This document shows positions 8,002-16,578 of a stretch of DNA of 36,428 nt, piece by piece. A program made the translations under genes and the position numbers. Below the pieces are notes generated by a model. That model ran no database searches. It was given only the letters and a program-made list of their open reading frames with translations, and was not told where the DNA came from. The number at the start of each line of letters is the position of its first letter. The first letter of the stretch is position 1. Origin of the DNA: an uncultured Lachnospiraceae bacterium (GTDB taxonomy: Bacteria > Bacillota > Clostridia > Lachnospirales > Lachnospiraceae). The stretch spans positions 1 through 36,428 of the forward strand of contig CACZZH010000004.1 of NCBI GenBank assembly GCA_902785635.1. The letters are read 5' to 3'.

Positions 8002-8732
8002 GCACGTTGTATGATATTTCGCCCAACTCCGGTCAAACGCTCGATCTGCCGGATGGATAAGCCTTGCTGCTTTAGTTTCCGCAAAGCTTCGTTTCTGTCG
8101 GACCTGCACATCTGCTGCAGGTCCGTTCCGTTTTTATGAAGAGTTTGAGCTATCGTTATTTTTGCCCATTCATCGCTGCGGTCTGTCCGCTCGATATTCT
8201 GACAGGCTTCATCATTGGCCGGTGTATTCATGAAAGCAGCAAAAGCAGAGCGATCGCCGATCAGCGCTTCCAGCTGCGAAGTGTCTGGAAAAGATGCAGA
8301 ATCTCCGTAGAAACGATAACTGTTCCATTCATAACGATCCGCAGGGCAGATGCCGGCTTTCACAGGATTATTCAGGATATAACGGAAGACAGTGAGTAAT
8401 TGGGTGTCATTATAAATATTCTCATTGAGATACCGGTTCTGAAAAAGATGACCGACTCTGTTGTACTTTTTGTTAAAATATTTTGCATAAACCGTTCCCA
8501 GGCGATTCATCATCCTCGATATATTTCCGGACGAATTAAATACAAGAAGATGAACATGGTTTTCCATAAGACAATAACAAAGCAGTGAGATGTTTTCTTC
8601 ACTGCTGATTCGGCGAAGCTGTCTTAAATAAAACAAATAGTCTTCCTTCTCTTCAAAAAGTGCCTGTCTGCTTATACCTCTGACAATCAGATGCATATAT
8701 CCGCTGCTTCCAAAATCACGAGCTTTTCTCAT
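7998..8732 (-). CDS. REP-associated tyrosine transposase (RAYT, Y1/HUH family)
   Basis: The 244-aa protein is a Y1_Tnp-type HUH endonuclease. It has the HVH metal motif (H59, H61, in CLMENHVHLL), the GHLFQNRY block, and the conserved RYILNNPVKAG block with likely catalytic Tyr118. The C-terminus (GLSIRQIERLTGVGRNIIQ) resembles a helix-turn-helix. In characterised RAYTs, this enzyme cleaves single-stranded REP hairpins and is thought to spread them within its own genome. It is intact, with GAAAGGA about ten bases before ATG 8732. It is flanked by inverted REP units at 7939-7968 and 8852-8880, as expected of a RAYT locus. It is not a conventional insertion sequence with target duplications. Confidence 0.92.
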   Translation of the reverse strand: MRKARDFGSSGYMHLIVRGISRQALFEEKEDYLFYLRQLRRISSEENISLLCYCLMENHVHLLVFNSSGNISRMMNRLGTVYAKYFNKKYNRVGHLFQNRYLNENIYNDTQLLTVFRYILNNPVKAGICPADRYEWNSYRFYGDSASFPDTSQLEALIGDRSAFAAFMNTPANDEACQNIERTDRSDEWAKITIAQTLHKNGTDLQQMCRSDRNEALRKLKQQGLSIRQIERLTGVGRNIIQRA

Positions 8733-8851
8733 CCAGAATTATCCTTTCAATTATTTTTTTCACCAGCTGGTGCAAAAGACACAATTACAAGGTAGCACAA
8801 ACTATATAAAAATTCTACAGATAAAATGTAATATTTAAAAACAAAGAAAAA

Positions 8852-8880
8852 ATGAGTCAGAAACAACGTCCCTGTGACTC
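8852..8880. repeat. REP-like unit upstream of the RAYT gene
   Basis: This is an exact reverse complement of the 29-bp units at 7068-7125, and it is inverted relative to the unit at 7939-7968. Like the unit at 7139-7167 it is followed by ACGGT, so the conserved element is slightly longer than 29 bp. In the rest of 8733-9066 I see an A/T-rich stretch, a 12-bp palindrome CACCAGCTGGTG (8761-8772) and the promoter of the next operon, but no gene. Confidence 0.85.
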
Positions 8881-8979
8881 ACGGTATCCGGGGATAGGGG
8901 ATACGGATGCTTGAAAAATCTTTATTCTTCTGACTTTTTAAGGACTGAAAAATGTGGAGAAACTGACCCGGGGGGAGGC

Positions 8980-9008
8980 TTGTGCACTCCTTCTGAACCG
9001 TGTATAGT
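8980..9008 (+). promoter_or_regulatory. Promoter of the nickel/peptide-class ABC operon
   Basis: TTGTGC (8980-8985), a 17-bp spacer and TATAGT (9003-9008) precede the operon by about 58 bp. No NikR-type GTATGA-N16-TCATAC operator is visible. Confidence 0.55.
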
Positions 9009-9066
9009 CCCATCAGAAAACAGCACACGTTGTTTTTGAACTTTATGAATGAGGGAGGAAGAACAT

Positions 9067-10671
9067 ATGAGAAAGAGAACAATGACCGTACTGTTGCTGA
9101 CAGCGCTGCTGACTGCGTGCTGTGCATCAGGGGTGAACGCACAGGAAGCTGTGCCTGAAGCAAGGGCAGCACGAATGGAGAATGCGCAGCTGGTTGCTGC
9201 GATCGGAGAAGAACCGGAGGAAGGTTTTGATTCCACCACAGGCGGCCATGGTTCCCTGACGAGACTGATCTTCTCGACGCTGTTCCGCAGGGACAAGGGA
9301 CTTGGCTGGGAAGGTGATCTGGCGACCGGATATGAGGTATCCGAAGACAAGCTGACCTGGACGGTGACGCTTCGTGATGATGCGTTCTTTTCGGATGGAG
9401 AACCTGTAACGGCGCAGGATGTGGCTTTTACTTATCAGTCTGCAAAGGAATCGGGTGGTGATATCGATCTGACCATGATCGATCATATCGATGTGATCGA
9501 TGATAAGACGGTAGCTTTTACGTTGACAAGAGTTTATTCCCCGTTTATGGAGCGCATGTCCTATCTCGGCATAGTTCCGGAACATGCATATAATGAGACA
9601 TTTAAAGACTATCCCATCGGTTCCGGGCCGTATGTACTGGCACAGTGGGATAAGGGGCAGCAGATCATCTGCACAGCCAATGAGCAGTATTATGGCGAGC
9701 AGCCGAATATCCGGCAGCTGACAGTTGTATTCATGGATACGGATACGGCATTTGCTGCTGTGGAGAGCGGCGCAGCGGATGTGGCGCAGATCAATGGCAC
9801 ACTGGCAGCAAAAAAAGTGGACGGCGCACAGATCATTGACATCCCCAGCATTGAGTGCTATGGCGTTTGCTTCCCGATGATTCCTGCTGAGGGAAAACGT
9901 GCGGAAGACGGAGAACTGATGGGCAATGATGTCACCAGTGATATCGCCATTCGCAAGGCAATGAATGCGGCAGTGGACCGCCAGAGGATCGTGGACGGCG
10001 TGCTTGGCGGATATGGAAGCGTATCGACGACCGGTCTTGAAAAAATGCCCTGGCTCAATGAGGATACGGTCCTTTCGGAAGATGAATATGCCAACACGGA
10101 GCTGGCAAAATCCATTCTGGAGGAAGGCGGATGGGCGGATACTGATGGTGACGGCGTTCTGGATAAGGACGGTGTGAAAGCAGAGTTTGATCTGCTCTAC
10201 ACAGATGGCAGATATCGCCAGGAGATGGCATTGGAGTTCGTCAATGTCGCGAAGGAGCTTGGTATCATTGTCAATCTTGAAAAGGTGACATGGGACACGA
10301 TCCTTCCGGTGATCCATACCAGCGCTGTTTTCTATGGATTTGGATCCGGCGATCCTTCGGAACTGTTTAACCTCTATTACGGCGGAAACGCCGGAGGTCC
10401 GGTGCCGTGGGATAACGGCGGCGTTTACGCGAATCCTCTGTGTGATGAGCAGATCGATAAGGCGTTGGAATCCATGGATGAGAAAGAAGCGCTTCAATAC
10501 TGGAAAGGCTGTCAGGAGTATGCTTCCGCAAAGGGCGATGCGCCATATTGCTGGCTTGTCAATGCCAATCATGTTTTCCTGGCGGCAGACGGCTTCTCCT
10601 TCGGAAATCCGGTGATTCAGCCTCACGGCGGACGGATCTTTGACAATGTCACAGAGTGGAGTTGGGAATAA
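9067..10671 (+). CDS. Family 5 substrate-binding lipoprotein (NikA/OppA class)
   Basis: The 534-aa protein starts at ATG 9067 after GGGAGGAAG. It has a lipoprotein signal peptide with lipobox LTAC and acylation at Cys18. The mature part is a family 5 (SBP_bac_5) binding protein with the hallmark stretches DLATGYEVSEDKLTWTVTLRDD, FSDGEPVTAQDV and GSGPYVLAQWDKGQQ. The early EEPEEGFDSTTGG stretch resembles nickel-type members of this family, so nickel or a metal-chelate is a reasonable guess, with oligopeptide as the alternative. It is the first gene of a five-gene operon with the classic binding protein-permease-permease-ATPase-ATPase order. The gap to the permease start is 3 bp. Confidence 0.87.
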   Translation: MRKRTMTVLLLTALLTACCASGVNAQEAVPEARAARMENAQLVAAIGEEPEEGFDSTTGGHGSLTRLIFSTLFRRDKGLGWEGDLATGYEVSEDKLTWTVTLRDDAFFSDGEPVTAQDVAFTYQSAKESGGDIDLTMIDHIDVIDDKTVAFTLTRVYSPFMERMSYLGIVPEHAYNETFKDYPIGSGPYVLAQWDKGQQIICTANEQYYGEQPNIRQLTVVFMDTDTAFAAVESGAADVAQINGTLAAKKVDGAQIIDIPSIECYGVCFPMIPAEGKRAEDGELMGNDVTSDIAIRKAMNAAVDRQRIVDGVLGGYGSVSTTGLEKMPWLNEDTVLSEDEYANTELAKSILEEGGWADTDGDGVLDKDGVKAEFDLLYTDGRYRQEMALEFVNVAKELGIIVNLEKVTWDTILPVIHTSAVFYGFGSGDPSELFNLYYGGNAGGPVPWDNGGVYANPLCDEQIDKALESMDEKEALQYWKGCQEYASAKGDAPYCWLVNANHVFLAADGFSFGNPVIQPHGGRIFDNVTEWSWE

Positions 10672-10674
10672 GTT

Positions 10675-11658
10675 ATGAAAAGAATATCGGTGTTTATCGG
10701 GAAAAAGCTGTGTAAGCTGCTGCTTCTGATGCTCGTGGTGGAAGTGATCACTTTTGCGCTTATGGAAGCATCTCCGATCGACCCGGTCACCGCTTATGTT
10801 GGAGCCAGTACCGCGATCGGTGCTGAGCAAAGAGAATTGATTGCAGAGAAATGGGGGCTGAATCAGCCCCCTGCCTCTCGTTTTATGTCTTGGTTATCCA
10901 ACATACTTAAGGGTGACTGGGGTGATTCCATGATCTATCGCCGGCCGGTGATGGATGTGATCCGGCAGAAATTTCTTTCTTCGCTGGCTTTGATGGCGGC
11001 GGCATGGCTGTTGTCCGGGATTCTTGGATTTTTCCTGGGAGTGCTTTCGGGATATAAGGAACATTCAATAATTGACAGACTGATCAGCGGCTACTGCCAT
11101 GTACTGATATCAACACCTGCCTTCTGGCTCGGGATCCTGTTTATCATCGTTTTTTCTGTAAAACTGCATTGGCTGCCGGTGGGCCTGAGTGTGCCCATAG
11201 GAGTGCTTCAGAGTGAAGTCAGCTTTGCGGACAAAGTAAGGCATCTGATTCTTCCGGCACTGACGCTGACCTTTACGGGAATAGCAAGTATCTGTCTGCA
11301 CACGAGAGAAAAGACCATTGAAGTCCTCCGCTCCGATTATGTGATCTATGCGCGGGCAAGAGGAGAGAGCGGCAGGAGTATTCTCCATAATCACGTTTAC
11401 AGAAATGTACTGCCTCCCGCAGTGACACTGCAATTCCTTTCTTTCAGTGAGCTTTTCGGCGGAGCTGTTTTTGTGGAACAGGTTTTTTCGTATCCCGGAT
11501 TGGGTTATACGACTGTACAGGCCGGGCTTCGCTCTGATATGCCTCTGCTGATGGGAATCACCGTGATAAGCCTGATCTTTGTTTTTTCCGGGAACCTGAT
11601 CGCTGACCTGCTTTACCTTGTGATCGACCCGCGGATCAGGGAAAGGAGGACGGAATGA
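10675..11658 (+). CDS. ABC transporter permease, NikB/DppB class
   Basis: The 327-aa inner-membrane permease has about six transmembrane helices and a BPD_transp_1 domain. The N-terminus has the family pattern ending in SPIDPVTAYVG, and the cytoplasmic EAA-like loop is DYVIYARARGESGRSI, followed by HNHVYRNVLPP. It partners the next permease to form the channel for the family 5 transporter. The start lies 3 bp after the binding-protein stop, and the stop overlaps the next start by 4 bp (ATGA), which indicates translational coupling. Confidence 0.88.
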   Translation: MKRISVFIGKKLCKLLLLMLVVEVITFALMEASPIDPVTAYVGASTAIGAEQRELIAEKWGLNQPPASRFMSWLSNILKGDWGDSMIYRRPVMDVIRQKFLSSLALMAAAWLLSGILGFFLGVLSGYKEHSIIDRLISGYCHVLISTPAFWLGILFIIVFSVKLHWLPVGLSVPIGVLQSEVSFADKVRHLILPALTLTFTGIASICLHTREKTIEVLRSDYVIYARARGESGRSILHNHVYRNVLPPAVTLQFLSFSELFGGAVFVEQVFSYPGLGYTTVQAGLRSDMPLLMGITVISLIFVFSGNLIADLLYLVIDPRIRERRTE

Positions 11659-12494
11659 AGCTTTTTCGGCTGCAGAAGGGTACGAGAGAGCGGGCAATTG
11701 CCCGGATCGTCCTGTTCTTAGTGATTCTGACAGCAGTGATGATCGCAGGCAGCCATATTCCGCTGGATTCGATCTATGTTGATCTGGAGAATATTAATCA
11801 TCCTCCCGGTCTGACACACCTTTTCGGAACAGACTGGGTAGGCCGCGATATGCTTACGAGGACAGTGAAAGGACTGAGTCTGAGTATCTGGGTCGGTATC
11901 ATCTGCTCATTGTCCAGTACTGTGATTGCTGCTGTCTTTGGTATTCTGGGACCGACTCTCGGAGGAAAAGCGGATGCAGTCATTTCCTGGCTGGTGGATC
12001 TGACGCTTTCGGTTCCGCATACGATCCTGATCATTCTTGTTTCCATTGCCTGCGGCGGCGGATTTAAGGGAATCGTTGTCGGTGTGGCGGCGACTCACTG
12101 GACTTCCCTGACAAGAATCATCCGCGCCGAGGTGATACGCATTCATACGTCGGAGTATGTAATGATATCCAAAAGGTTCGGAAAGAGCAGACGGTTTATT
12201 GCATTGCATCATATGGTGCCGCATGTTGTTCCGCAGATGGTGGTTGGAACAATACTCGTTTTTCCGCATGCGATTCTGCATGAAGCATCCATTACCTTTC
12301 TGGGCTTTGGCCTGCCTCCGCATGAACCGGCGATCGGCGTTATTCTGTCGGAGTCCATGAAATATCTGACCAGCGGACAATGGTGGCTGGCCTTCTTTCC
12401 GGGTGTCTGTCTGATCTGCGTATCGATCATGGTCTCTGCGCTGGGAAAGAGTCTGGAGCAGATCATGGATCCGGTGACTGCTTATAAAAAATAG
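11655..12494 (+). CDS. ABC transporter permease, NikC/DppC class
   Basis: The 279-aa permease has about six helices. It contains the DppC-type hallmark HLFGTDWVGRDMLTRTVKG near residue 53 and an EAA loop (SEYVMISKRFGKSRRFIALHH) before the VPQMVVGTIL segment. It pairs with the preceding permease. The start overlaps the upstream stop by 4 bp and follows AAGGAGG. The next gene starts 26 bp downstream. Confidence 0.88.
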   Translation: MKLFRLQKGTRERAIARIVLFLVILTAVMIAGSHIPLDSIYVDLENINHPPGLTHLFGTDWVGRDMLTRTVKGLSLSIWVGIICSLSSTVIAAVFGILGPTLGGKADAVISWLVDLTLSVPHTILIILVSIACGGGFKGIVVGVAATHWTSLTRIIRAEVIRIHTSEYVMISKRFGKSRRFIALHHMVPHVVPQMVVGTILVFPHAILHEASITFLGFGLPPHEPAIGVILSESMKYLTSGQWWLAFFPGVCLICVSIMVSALGKSLEQIMDPVTAYKK

Positions 12495-12520
12495 CCTGTG
12501 CGAGAGAAAAAAGGAGAGAC

Positions 12521-13507
12521 ATGTATACAGCGGATATGGAAACCAGACAGAAGAAAAGCAGCCCGGAAGACGGGATGCCGGTCTTTCAGGTGATGAATTT
12601 CGGCGTGTCATTTTCACAGTATGAGAATGGGATCAACCGAAAAGAACTGCATGTGATCACGGATCTGGATATTGAGTTATACGAAGGGAAAATACTGGCA
12701 GTCGTCGGATCCAGCGGATCCGGGAAAAGCCTGCTGGCACATGCCATCATGGGAATACTGCCCGGGAATGCTACGATCTACGGGAAAATGTTCTATCGTC
12801 ACGAAGAACTCACACGGGCATCGATCGCCAGAATCAGAGGCAAAAAAATATGCTTGATTCCGCAGTCGGTGAATTATCTGGATCCACTGGAGAAGGTGGG
12901 CAGCCAGATATCCAGAGCCATTAACGGGGTACCGAAGGCGGAAAAAAAGAGAAGGGCTATCGAGATGATGGCCAGGTACTCGCTGGACCCGCAGGTCTAC
13001 GACTATTATCCGCATCAGCTTTCCGGGGGAATGGCAAGAAAGGTACTGCTGAGCATTGCGCTGCTGTCCGACTGTGAGATTCTGATTGCGGATGAGCCGA
13101 CCCCCGGTCTGGATGAACCGTCGCTGGCTGAAGTACTGCAGGACTTTCGCCTTGCAGCAGATGAGGGAAAGGCAGTTCTGATGATCACACATGATATCCA
13201 GGCGGCGGTCCGGATCGCGGACAGAATTGCCGTTTTCTATGCAGGAAGTACCCTTGAGGTGGCGGATGCAAAGGCGTTTTCAGGAGATGGAAGCCAGCTG
13301 TGTCATCCTTACTCCAAAGCGCTTTTACAGGCGATGCCGCAGCAGGATTTTCTGCCGCTTGACGGCGTGCAGCCGATGCCGGGAGATCTGCCGGAAGGCT
13401 GTCTGTTTTATGAAAGATGTCCGATACGCTGTGAAGACTGCAGATGTTCACGTCCGCAGTCTCGACCGGTACGTGGAGGAAAGGTCAGGTGTTTTTATGC
13501 GGCTTGA
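12521..13507 (+). CDS. ABC transporter ATP-binding protein, NikD/DppD class
   Basis: The 328-aa ATPase has Walker A GSSGSGKS (63-70), signature LSGGM, Walker B with downstream ILIADEPTPGLD, and the switch His in MITHD. A C-terminal oligopeptide/dipeptide-type extension with Cys-rich CLFYERCPIRCEDCRC is present, as in DppD/OppD. In that family the extension can bind an Fe-S cluster. The start is ATG 12521 after AAAGGAGAG. It energises transport together with the next ATPase, whose start overlaps this gene by 11 bp. Confidence 0.88.
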   Translation: MYTADMETRQKKSSPEDGMPVFQVMNFGVSFSQYENGINRKELHVITDLDIELYEGKILAVVGSSGSGKSLLAHAIMGILPGNATIYGKMFYRHEELTRASIARIRGKKICLIPQSVNYLDPLEKVGSQISRAINGVPKAEKKRRAIEMMARYSLDPQVYDYYPHQLSGGMARKVLLSIALLSDCEILIADEPTPGLDEPSLAEVLQDFRLAADEGKAVLMITHDIQAAVRIADRIAVFYAGSTLEVADAKAFSGDGSQLCHPYSKALLQAMPQQDFLPLDGVQPMPGDLPEGCLFYERCPIRCEDCRCSRPQSRPVRGGKVRCFYAA

Positions 13508-14096
13508 GGCCAGAAATATTTCATTTTCGTACCAAGATGAAAAACCTGTTCTGTCAGACATTGATTTTACAGTGGAGACCGGAGAGATCGTAGGGCTTAC
13601 AGCACCGAGCGGTTATGGAAAATCCACGCTGGGGAAAATTCTGGCCGGATATCTGAAACCCGATAAAGGAACTGTGCTTGTGGATGGGAAAAGCGCGGAT
13701 GTAAAAGCGTTTCATCCGGTACAGCTGGTGTTCCAGCATCCGGAAAAGGCTGTGAATCCGAGATGGAAGATGAAAAAGATACTGACGGAGGCCTGGGTAC
13801 CCCCGGAAGAAATGATCCGGAAAATGGGGATAGAACAGGGGTGGATGAATCGCTGGCCTGCAGAACTCTCAGGAGGTGAACTGCAGCGATTCTGCGTGCT
13901 GCGGGCATTGTCACCTCAGACAAAATTTCTGATCGCAGATGAGATGACGACCATGCTGGATATGATCACACAGGCACAGATCTGGCGTGTTGTGACAGAG
14001 TACGCAGCCCGGAAAGAGATGGGGATCGTTGTCATCAGCCATGATACATATTTACTTAAGAGACTGTGCAGTCGGATCGTAAGACTAAATGAGTAA
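13497..14096 (+). CDS. ABC transporter ATP-binding protein, NikE/DppF class (short)
   Basis: The 199-aa ATPase has Walker A APSGYGKST (36-44), signature LSGGELQRFCVLRAL, Walker B FLIADEMTTMLD and switch His in VISHD. It is shorter than DppF because the C-terminal oligopeptide extension is absent, which is common for NikE-like partners. The reading frame is open further upstream, but that part overlaps the preceding gene and has no family similarity. ATG 13497 is preferred, and GTG 13491, six bases after GGAGGAAAGG, is possible. It is the last gene of the operon. Confidence 0.85.
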   Translation: MRLEARNISFSYQDEKPVLSDIDFTVETGEIVGLTAPSGYGKSTLGKILAGYLKPDKGTVLVDGKSADVKAFHPVQLVFQHPEKAVNPRWKMKKILTEAWVPPEEMIRKMGIEQGWMNRWPAELSGGELQRFCVLRALSPQTKFLIADEMTTMLDMITQAQIWRVVTEYAARKEMGIVVISHDTYLLKRLCSRIVRLNE

Positions 14097-14138
14097 ATGA
14101 GCCACAGGGACTTACGAAACAAAGTCCCTGTGGCTCAT
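14097..14138 (+). repeat. 17-bp perfect hairpin with REP-related sequence after the ABC operon
   Basis: Arms 14097-14113 and 14122-14138 pair without mismatch around an eight-base loop. The left arm contains GAGCCACAGGGAC, one base different from the GAGTCACAGGGAC start of the REP units at 7068-8880, so it is probably a diverged family member. It sits immediately after the stop codon. Lacking a T-tract, it may work as an mRNA 3' stabiliser rather than a strong terminator. Confidence 0.8.
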
Positions 14139-14169
14139 CCCTGTAACGCACGATTCGACCGGATTCACA

Positions 14170-15039
14170 TTACTGCTGGCAGATACCTTCTGCCGCTCCT
14201 GCTTCTCCCATTTCTTTCATTTTTTCATTGGATTCATCAAATGCATAGTACTTCGGGATCGTTCCGAATTCCATACCGCCGGATACGTTGAGTGTCACGC
14301 CGGTGATATAGCTTGCCCAGGAGCTTGCAAGGAAGAGTGCAGCGGTGCCGACTTCTTCAGGCTGTCCGCCGCGGCCGAGCCATGAGTAGTGATTGCACCG
14401 GTCAAGATATGCCTGGGGATCCGCATTGCGTTCCATTTCCTTATAAACGATCTCCGTCATGATATGGCCGGGGCAGATCGCGTTGACGCGGACGCCGTGA
14501 CGTGCTTCCTCGATCGCGATGGTCTGCGTCATGGAATTGATGCCGCCCTTTGTGGATGAATATCCTGCGGTCTGCTCCTGGCCGACCTTGGACAGGATGC
14601 TGGACATATTGATGATGGAGCCTTTCGTTTTGCGCAGATGCGGGATCGCGTACTTACAGCCGTAGAATTCACCCATCAGGTTAGTCGCAAGCACCTGCTG
14701 GTAACTTTCAATACTCATATCACAGGCATCGAAATGCAGCGGATTGTAACCGGCGTTATTCACCATGGTATCAAGGCGGCCGTATTTTTCAACGGTAAAG
14801 TCGACCAAGGCCTTGACCTGTTCATGGTCGGAGACATCGCATTTGAAAAAGGTGCATTCCCCGCCGCCGAGTTTGTTCAGTTCCGCAGCTGCCTGCTGTC
14901 CCTTTTCTTCTCTTCTGGCAGCGATCACAACATTCATGCCTGCTTCGAGGAAAACCTTTGCGCAGCCATATCCGATGCCTGTATTTCCGCCTGTCACAAT
15001 GGCAACCTTGCCCTTCATTTCTTCTTCGATCGAACGCAT
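14170..15039 (-). CDS. Short-chain dehydrogenase/reductase (classical SDR)
   Basis: The 289-aa NAD(P)-dependent oxidoreductase has cofactor motif TGGNTGIG (16-23), the NNAG motif, and catalytic residues N120, S146/S147, Y160 and K164 (YSSTKGG). The C-terminal GVTLNVSGGMEFG pattern is typical of glucose/3-oxoacyl-type classical SDRs. Substrate is unknown. The ATG at 15039 follows AAAGGAG. ATG 15018 would give a tighter N-terminus but lacks such a site. It is a single gene, divergent from the nucleoside hydrolase gene. Confidence 0.88.
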   Translation of the reverse strand: MRSIEEEMKGKVAIVTGGNTGIGYGCAKVFLEAGMNVVIAARREEKGQQAAAELNKLGGGECTFFKCDVSDHEQVKALVDFTVEKYGRLDTMVNNAGYNPLHFDACDMSIESYQQVLATNLMGEFYGCKYAIPHLRKTKGSIINMSSILSKVGQEQTAGYSSTKGGINSMTQTIAIEEARHGVRVNAICPGHIMTEIVYKEMERNADPQAYLDRCNHYSWLGRGGQPEEVGTAALFLASSWASYITGVTLNVSGGMEFGTIPKYYAFDESNEKMKEMGEAGAAEGICQQ

Positions 15040-15202
15040 ATTATAATCTCCTTTCAGCGGGTGCTACCCGGTACATAAATAATCATATCACGGATGCTGT
15101 CTTTCCTCACGTATCAATTTGACATCTTATCGGGAATAAGCTGACCAGGGAATAGTGCGGGTTCTTCCTGCTGCGTGGCTTGCTTCTGCCCGAATATGGG
15201 AA

Positions 15203-15231
15203 TTGCTGTGTATCCGGGTTCCGTGTATACT
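15203..15231 (+). promoter_or_regulatory. Nucleoside hydrolase gene promoter with long leader
   Basis: TTGCTG (15203-15208), a 17-bp spacer and TATACT (15226-15231) lie about 130 bp before the start codon. The intergenic stretch 15040-15360 also holds a CTTAT-CGGGA-ATAAG inverted repeat (15126-15140), a CCGC-GTCA-GCGG hairpin, and CTTATCGG-like words at about 15126, 15236 and 15304. These could be operator half-sites. No gene is seen there. Confidence 0.5.
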
Positions 15232-15360
15232 AAATCTTATCGGAGGTTCCGGAGGAACTGTCCGCGTCAGCGGCCGGAGAAGCGGCAGTTTCGCGGAATA
15301 TATCTTATCTCGGAAGCGGTAATTTCGAATGAACTATAATACATTGGGAGGAAAACACAG

Positions 15361-16344
15361 ATGAGAAAAATTATCATTGATACCGATACCGGATCGGACG
15401 ACGCGGTTGCGATCATGATGTGTCTTCGTGAACCGTCTGTGGATGTAGTGGCGCTGACAACGGTAAGCGGGAATGTACCGGTGGAGCAGGCCACTTGGAA
15501 CTGTCTGATGTCTGCGCAGATCGCTGTGGGAGCGGAAAATGTGCCTCCGGTCTACGTGGGAGCTGACCGTCCGCTGATGAGAGACCGGGTCCACGCGCGG
15601 AATGTCCATGGGAATGACGGGATGTCCGACTGTGGTCTTATTCATCCGGATATTTCTCCGGTAGAGGGCATTCATGCCTGCGACGCGATCATAGACTTCG
15701 TAAGGAAATATCCGGACGAGATCGAGCTGGCAGTGATCGGGCCGGTGACAAATGTGGCTCTGGCCATGATGAAGGAACCGGATGTGATGAAGCATGTAAA
15801 GTGCATCTGGACCATGGGGACCACAGGTCTTCACGGCAGGGGGAATACCACTCCGGTCAGCGAATTCAACGTTTTTGCAGATCCGGAAGCATATCGGATC
15901 ATGATGGATTTCGGGGTACATGTGTATGTGGGCGGCTATGACCTGTGCACATCTGAAGCAGCCTGGTTTGACTCGGATACGGAGAGACTGCTCGCTTCCG
16001 GCAAGGAAGCGGCTGTTTATGCTGTCCGGTGCAATGAAAAGCTTGCGCAGTTCTGCCTGGGAATCGGAGGAGAGAGGAGAATTGACCTCCCGGATGCGGT
16101 CTCCCTTGCCCCCATGCTCTGGGAGGATGTGATCATAGACTCCTCACCCTGTGTTTCTCATGTGTGCACGGAGCACAATGAGACCTATGGTCAGGTGATC
16201 TTTTATGACGGAGGAATTCTGGCGGGAATGGGTCCCGGGTTTGAAGGTTGTTATTATGGAAAAAGAGAACCGAACTGTACGGTGATCACAAAGGTTGACA
16301 ACTGGCTGTATAAGGAGAGGCTTGAAAAGCTGCTGACGCTGTGA
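15361..16344 (+). CDS. Inosine-uridine preferring nucleoside hydrolase family protein
   Basis: The 327-aa protein carries the N-terminal calcium/active-site signature DTDTGSDDA of the IUNH family, the HGNDG and GPVTNVALA motifs, and a conserved FNVFADPEA segment. Such enzymes hydrolyse the N-glycosidic bond of ribonucleosides to free base and ribose for salvage. Exact base preference cannot be read from sequence. The start ATG follows GGGAGGA. A terminator at 16389-16425 shows it is a one-gene unit, separate from the glycan locus downstream. Confidence 0.92.
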   Translation: MRKIIIDTDTGSDDAVAIMMCLREPSVDVVALTTVSGNVPVEQATWNCLMSAQIAVGAENVPPVYVGADRPLMRDRVHARNVHGNDGMSDCGLIHPDISPVEGIHACDAIIDFVRKYPDEIELAVIGPVTNVALAMMKEPDVMKHVKCIWTMGTTGLHGRGNTTPVSEFNVFADPEAYRIMMDFGVHVYVGGYDLCTSEAAWFDSDTERLLASGKEAAVYAVRCNEKLAQFCLGIGGERRIDLPDAVSLAPMLWEDVIIDSSPCVSHVCTEHNETYGQVIFYDGGILAGMGPGFEGCYYGKREPNCTVITKVDNWLYKERLEKLLTL

Positions 16345-16388
16345 TGCAGACGGAGGCGACTAAATCTGATCCATAAAATATACAATAT

Positions 16389-16425
16389 CAGAGGGGCATC
16401 GTACAGAAGATCCCCTCTGTTTTTT
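16389..16425 (+). terminator. Rho-independent terminator after the nucleoside hydrolase gene
   Basis: Stem CAGAGGGG (16389-16396) / CCCCTCTG (16412-16419) is followed by six Ts. Confidence 0.85.
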
Positions 16426-16480
16426 ATCGTTCTTGACATTAAACAAGAGAAGATTATTGGCAGTTTTTCCCGATAAAACC

Positions 16481-16509
16481 TTTACAAACCGCGAAAAATT
16501 CGTTATATT
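16481..16509 (+). promoter_or_regulatory. Promoter of the GH4/ABC glycan-use operon
   Basis: TTTACA (16481-16486), a 17-bp spacer and TATATT (16504-16509) form a good promoter. TTCCCGATAA at 16467-16476, just upstream of the -35, is the reverse complement of the 10-mer TTATCGGGAA found in the nucleoside hydrolase upstream region (15127-15136). It may be a shared regulator site. Confidence 0.7.
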
Positions 16510-16578
16510 GGACAAAAAGGGAATGCGTTTCCTGCTTTTTGTGAATACCTGATCAGGAACAAAGGAGGGATGGCGGTA

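Noticed and set aside
8761-8772. 12-bp palindrome CACCAGCTGGTG upstream of the RAYT gene
   Set aside because: It has no loop to form a hairpin, no second copy in the window, and no clear placement relative to a promoter.
9127-10830. Long open frame on the minus strand opposite the family 5 binding protein gene
   Set aside because: The translation is rich in Arg, His, Cys and Ile without domain motifs, lacks a ribosome binding site, and lies antisense to a well-supported gene.
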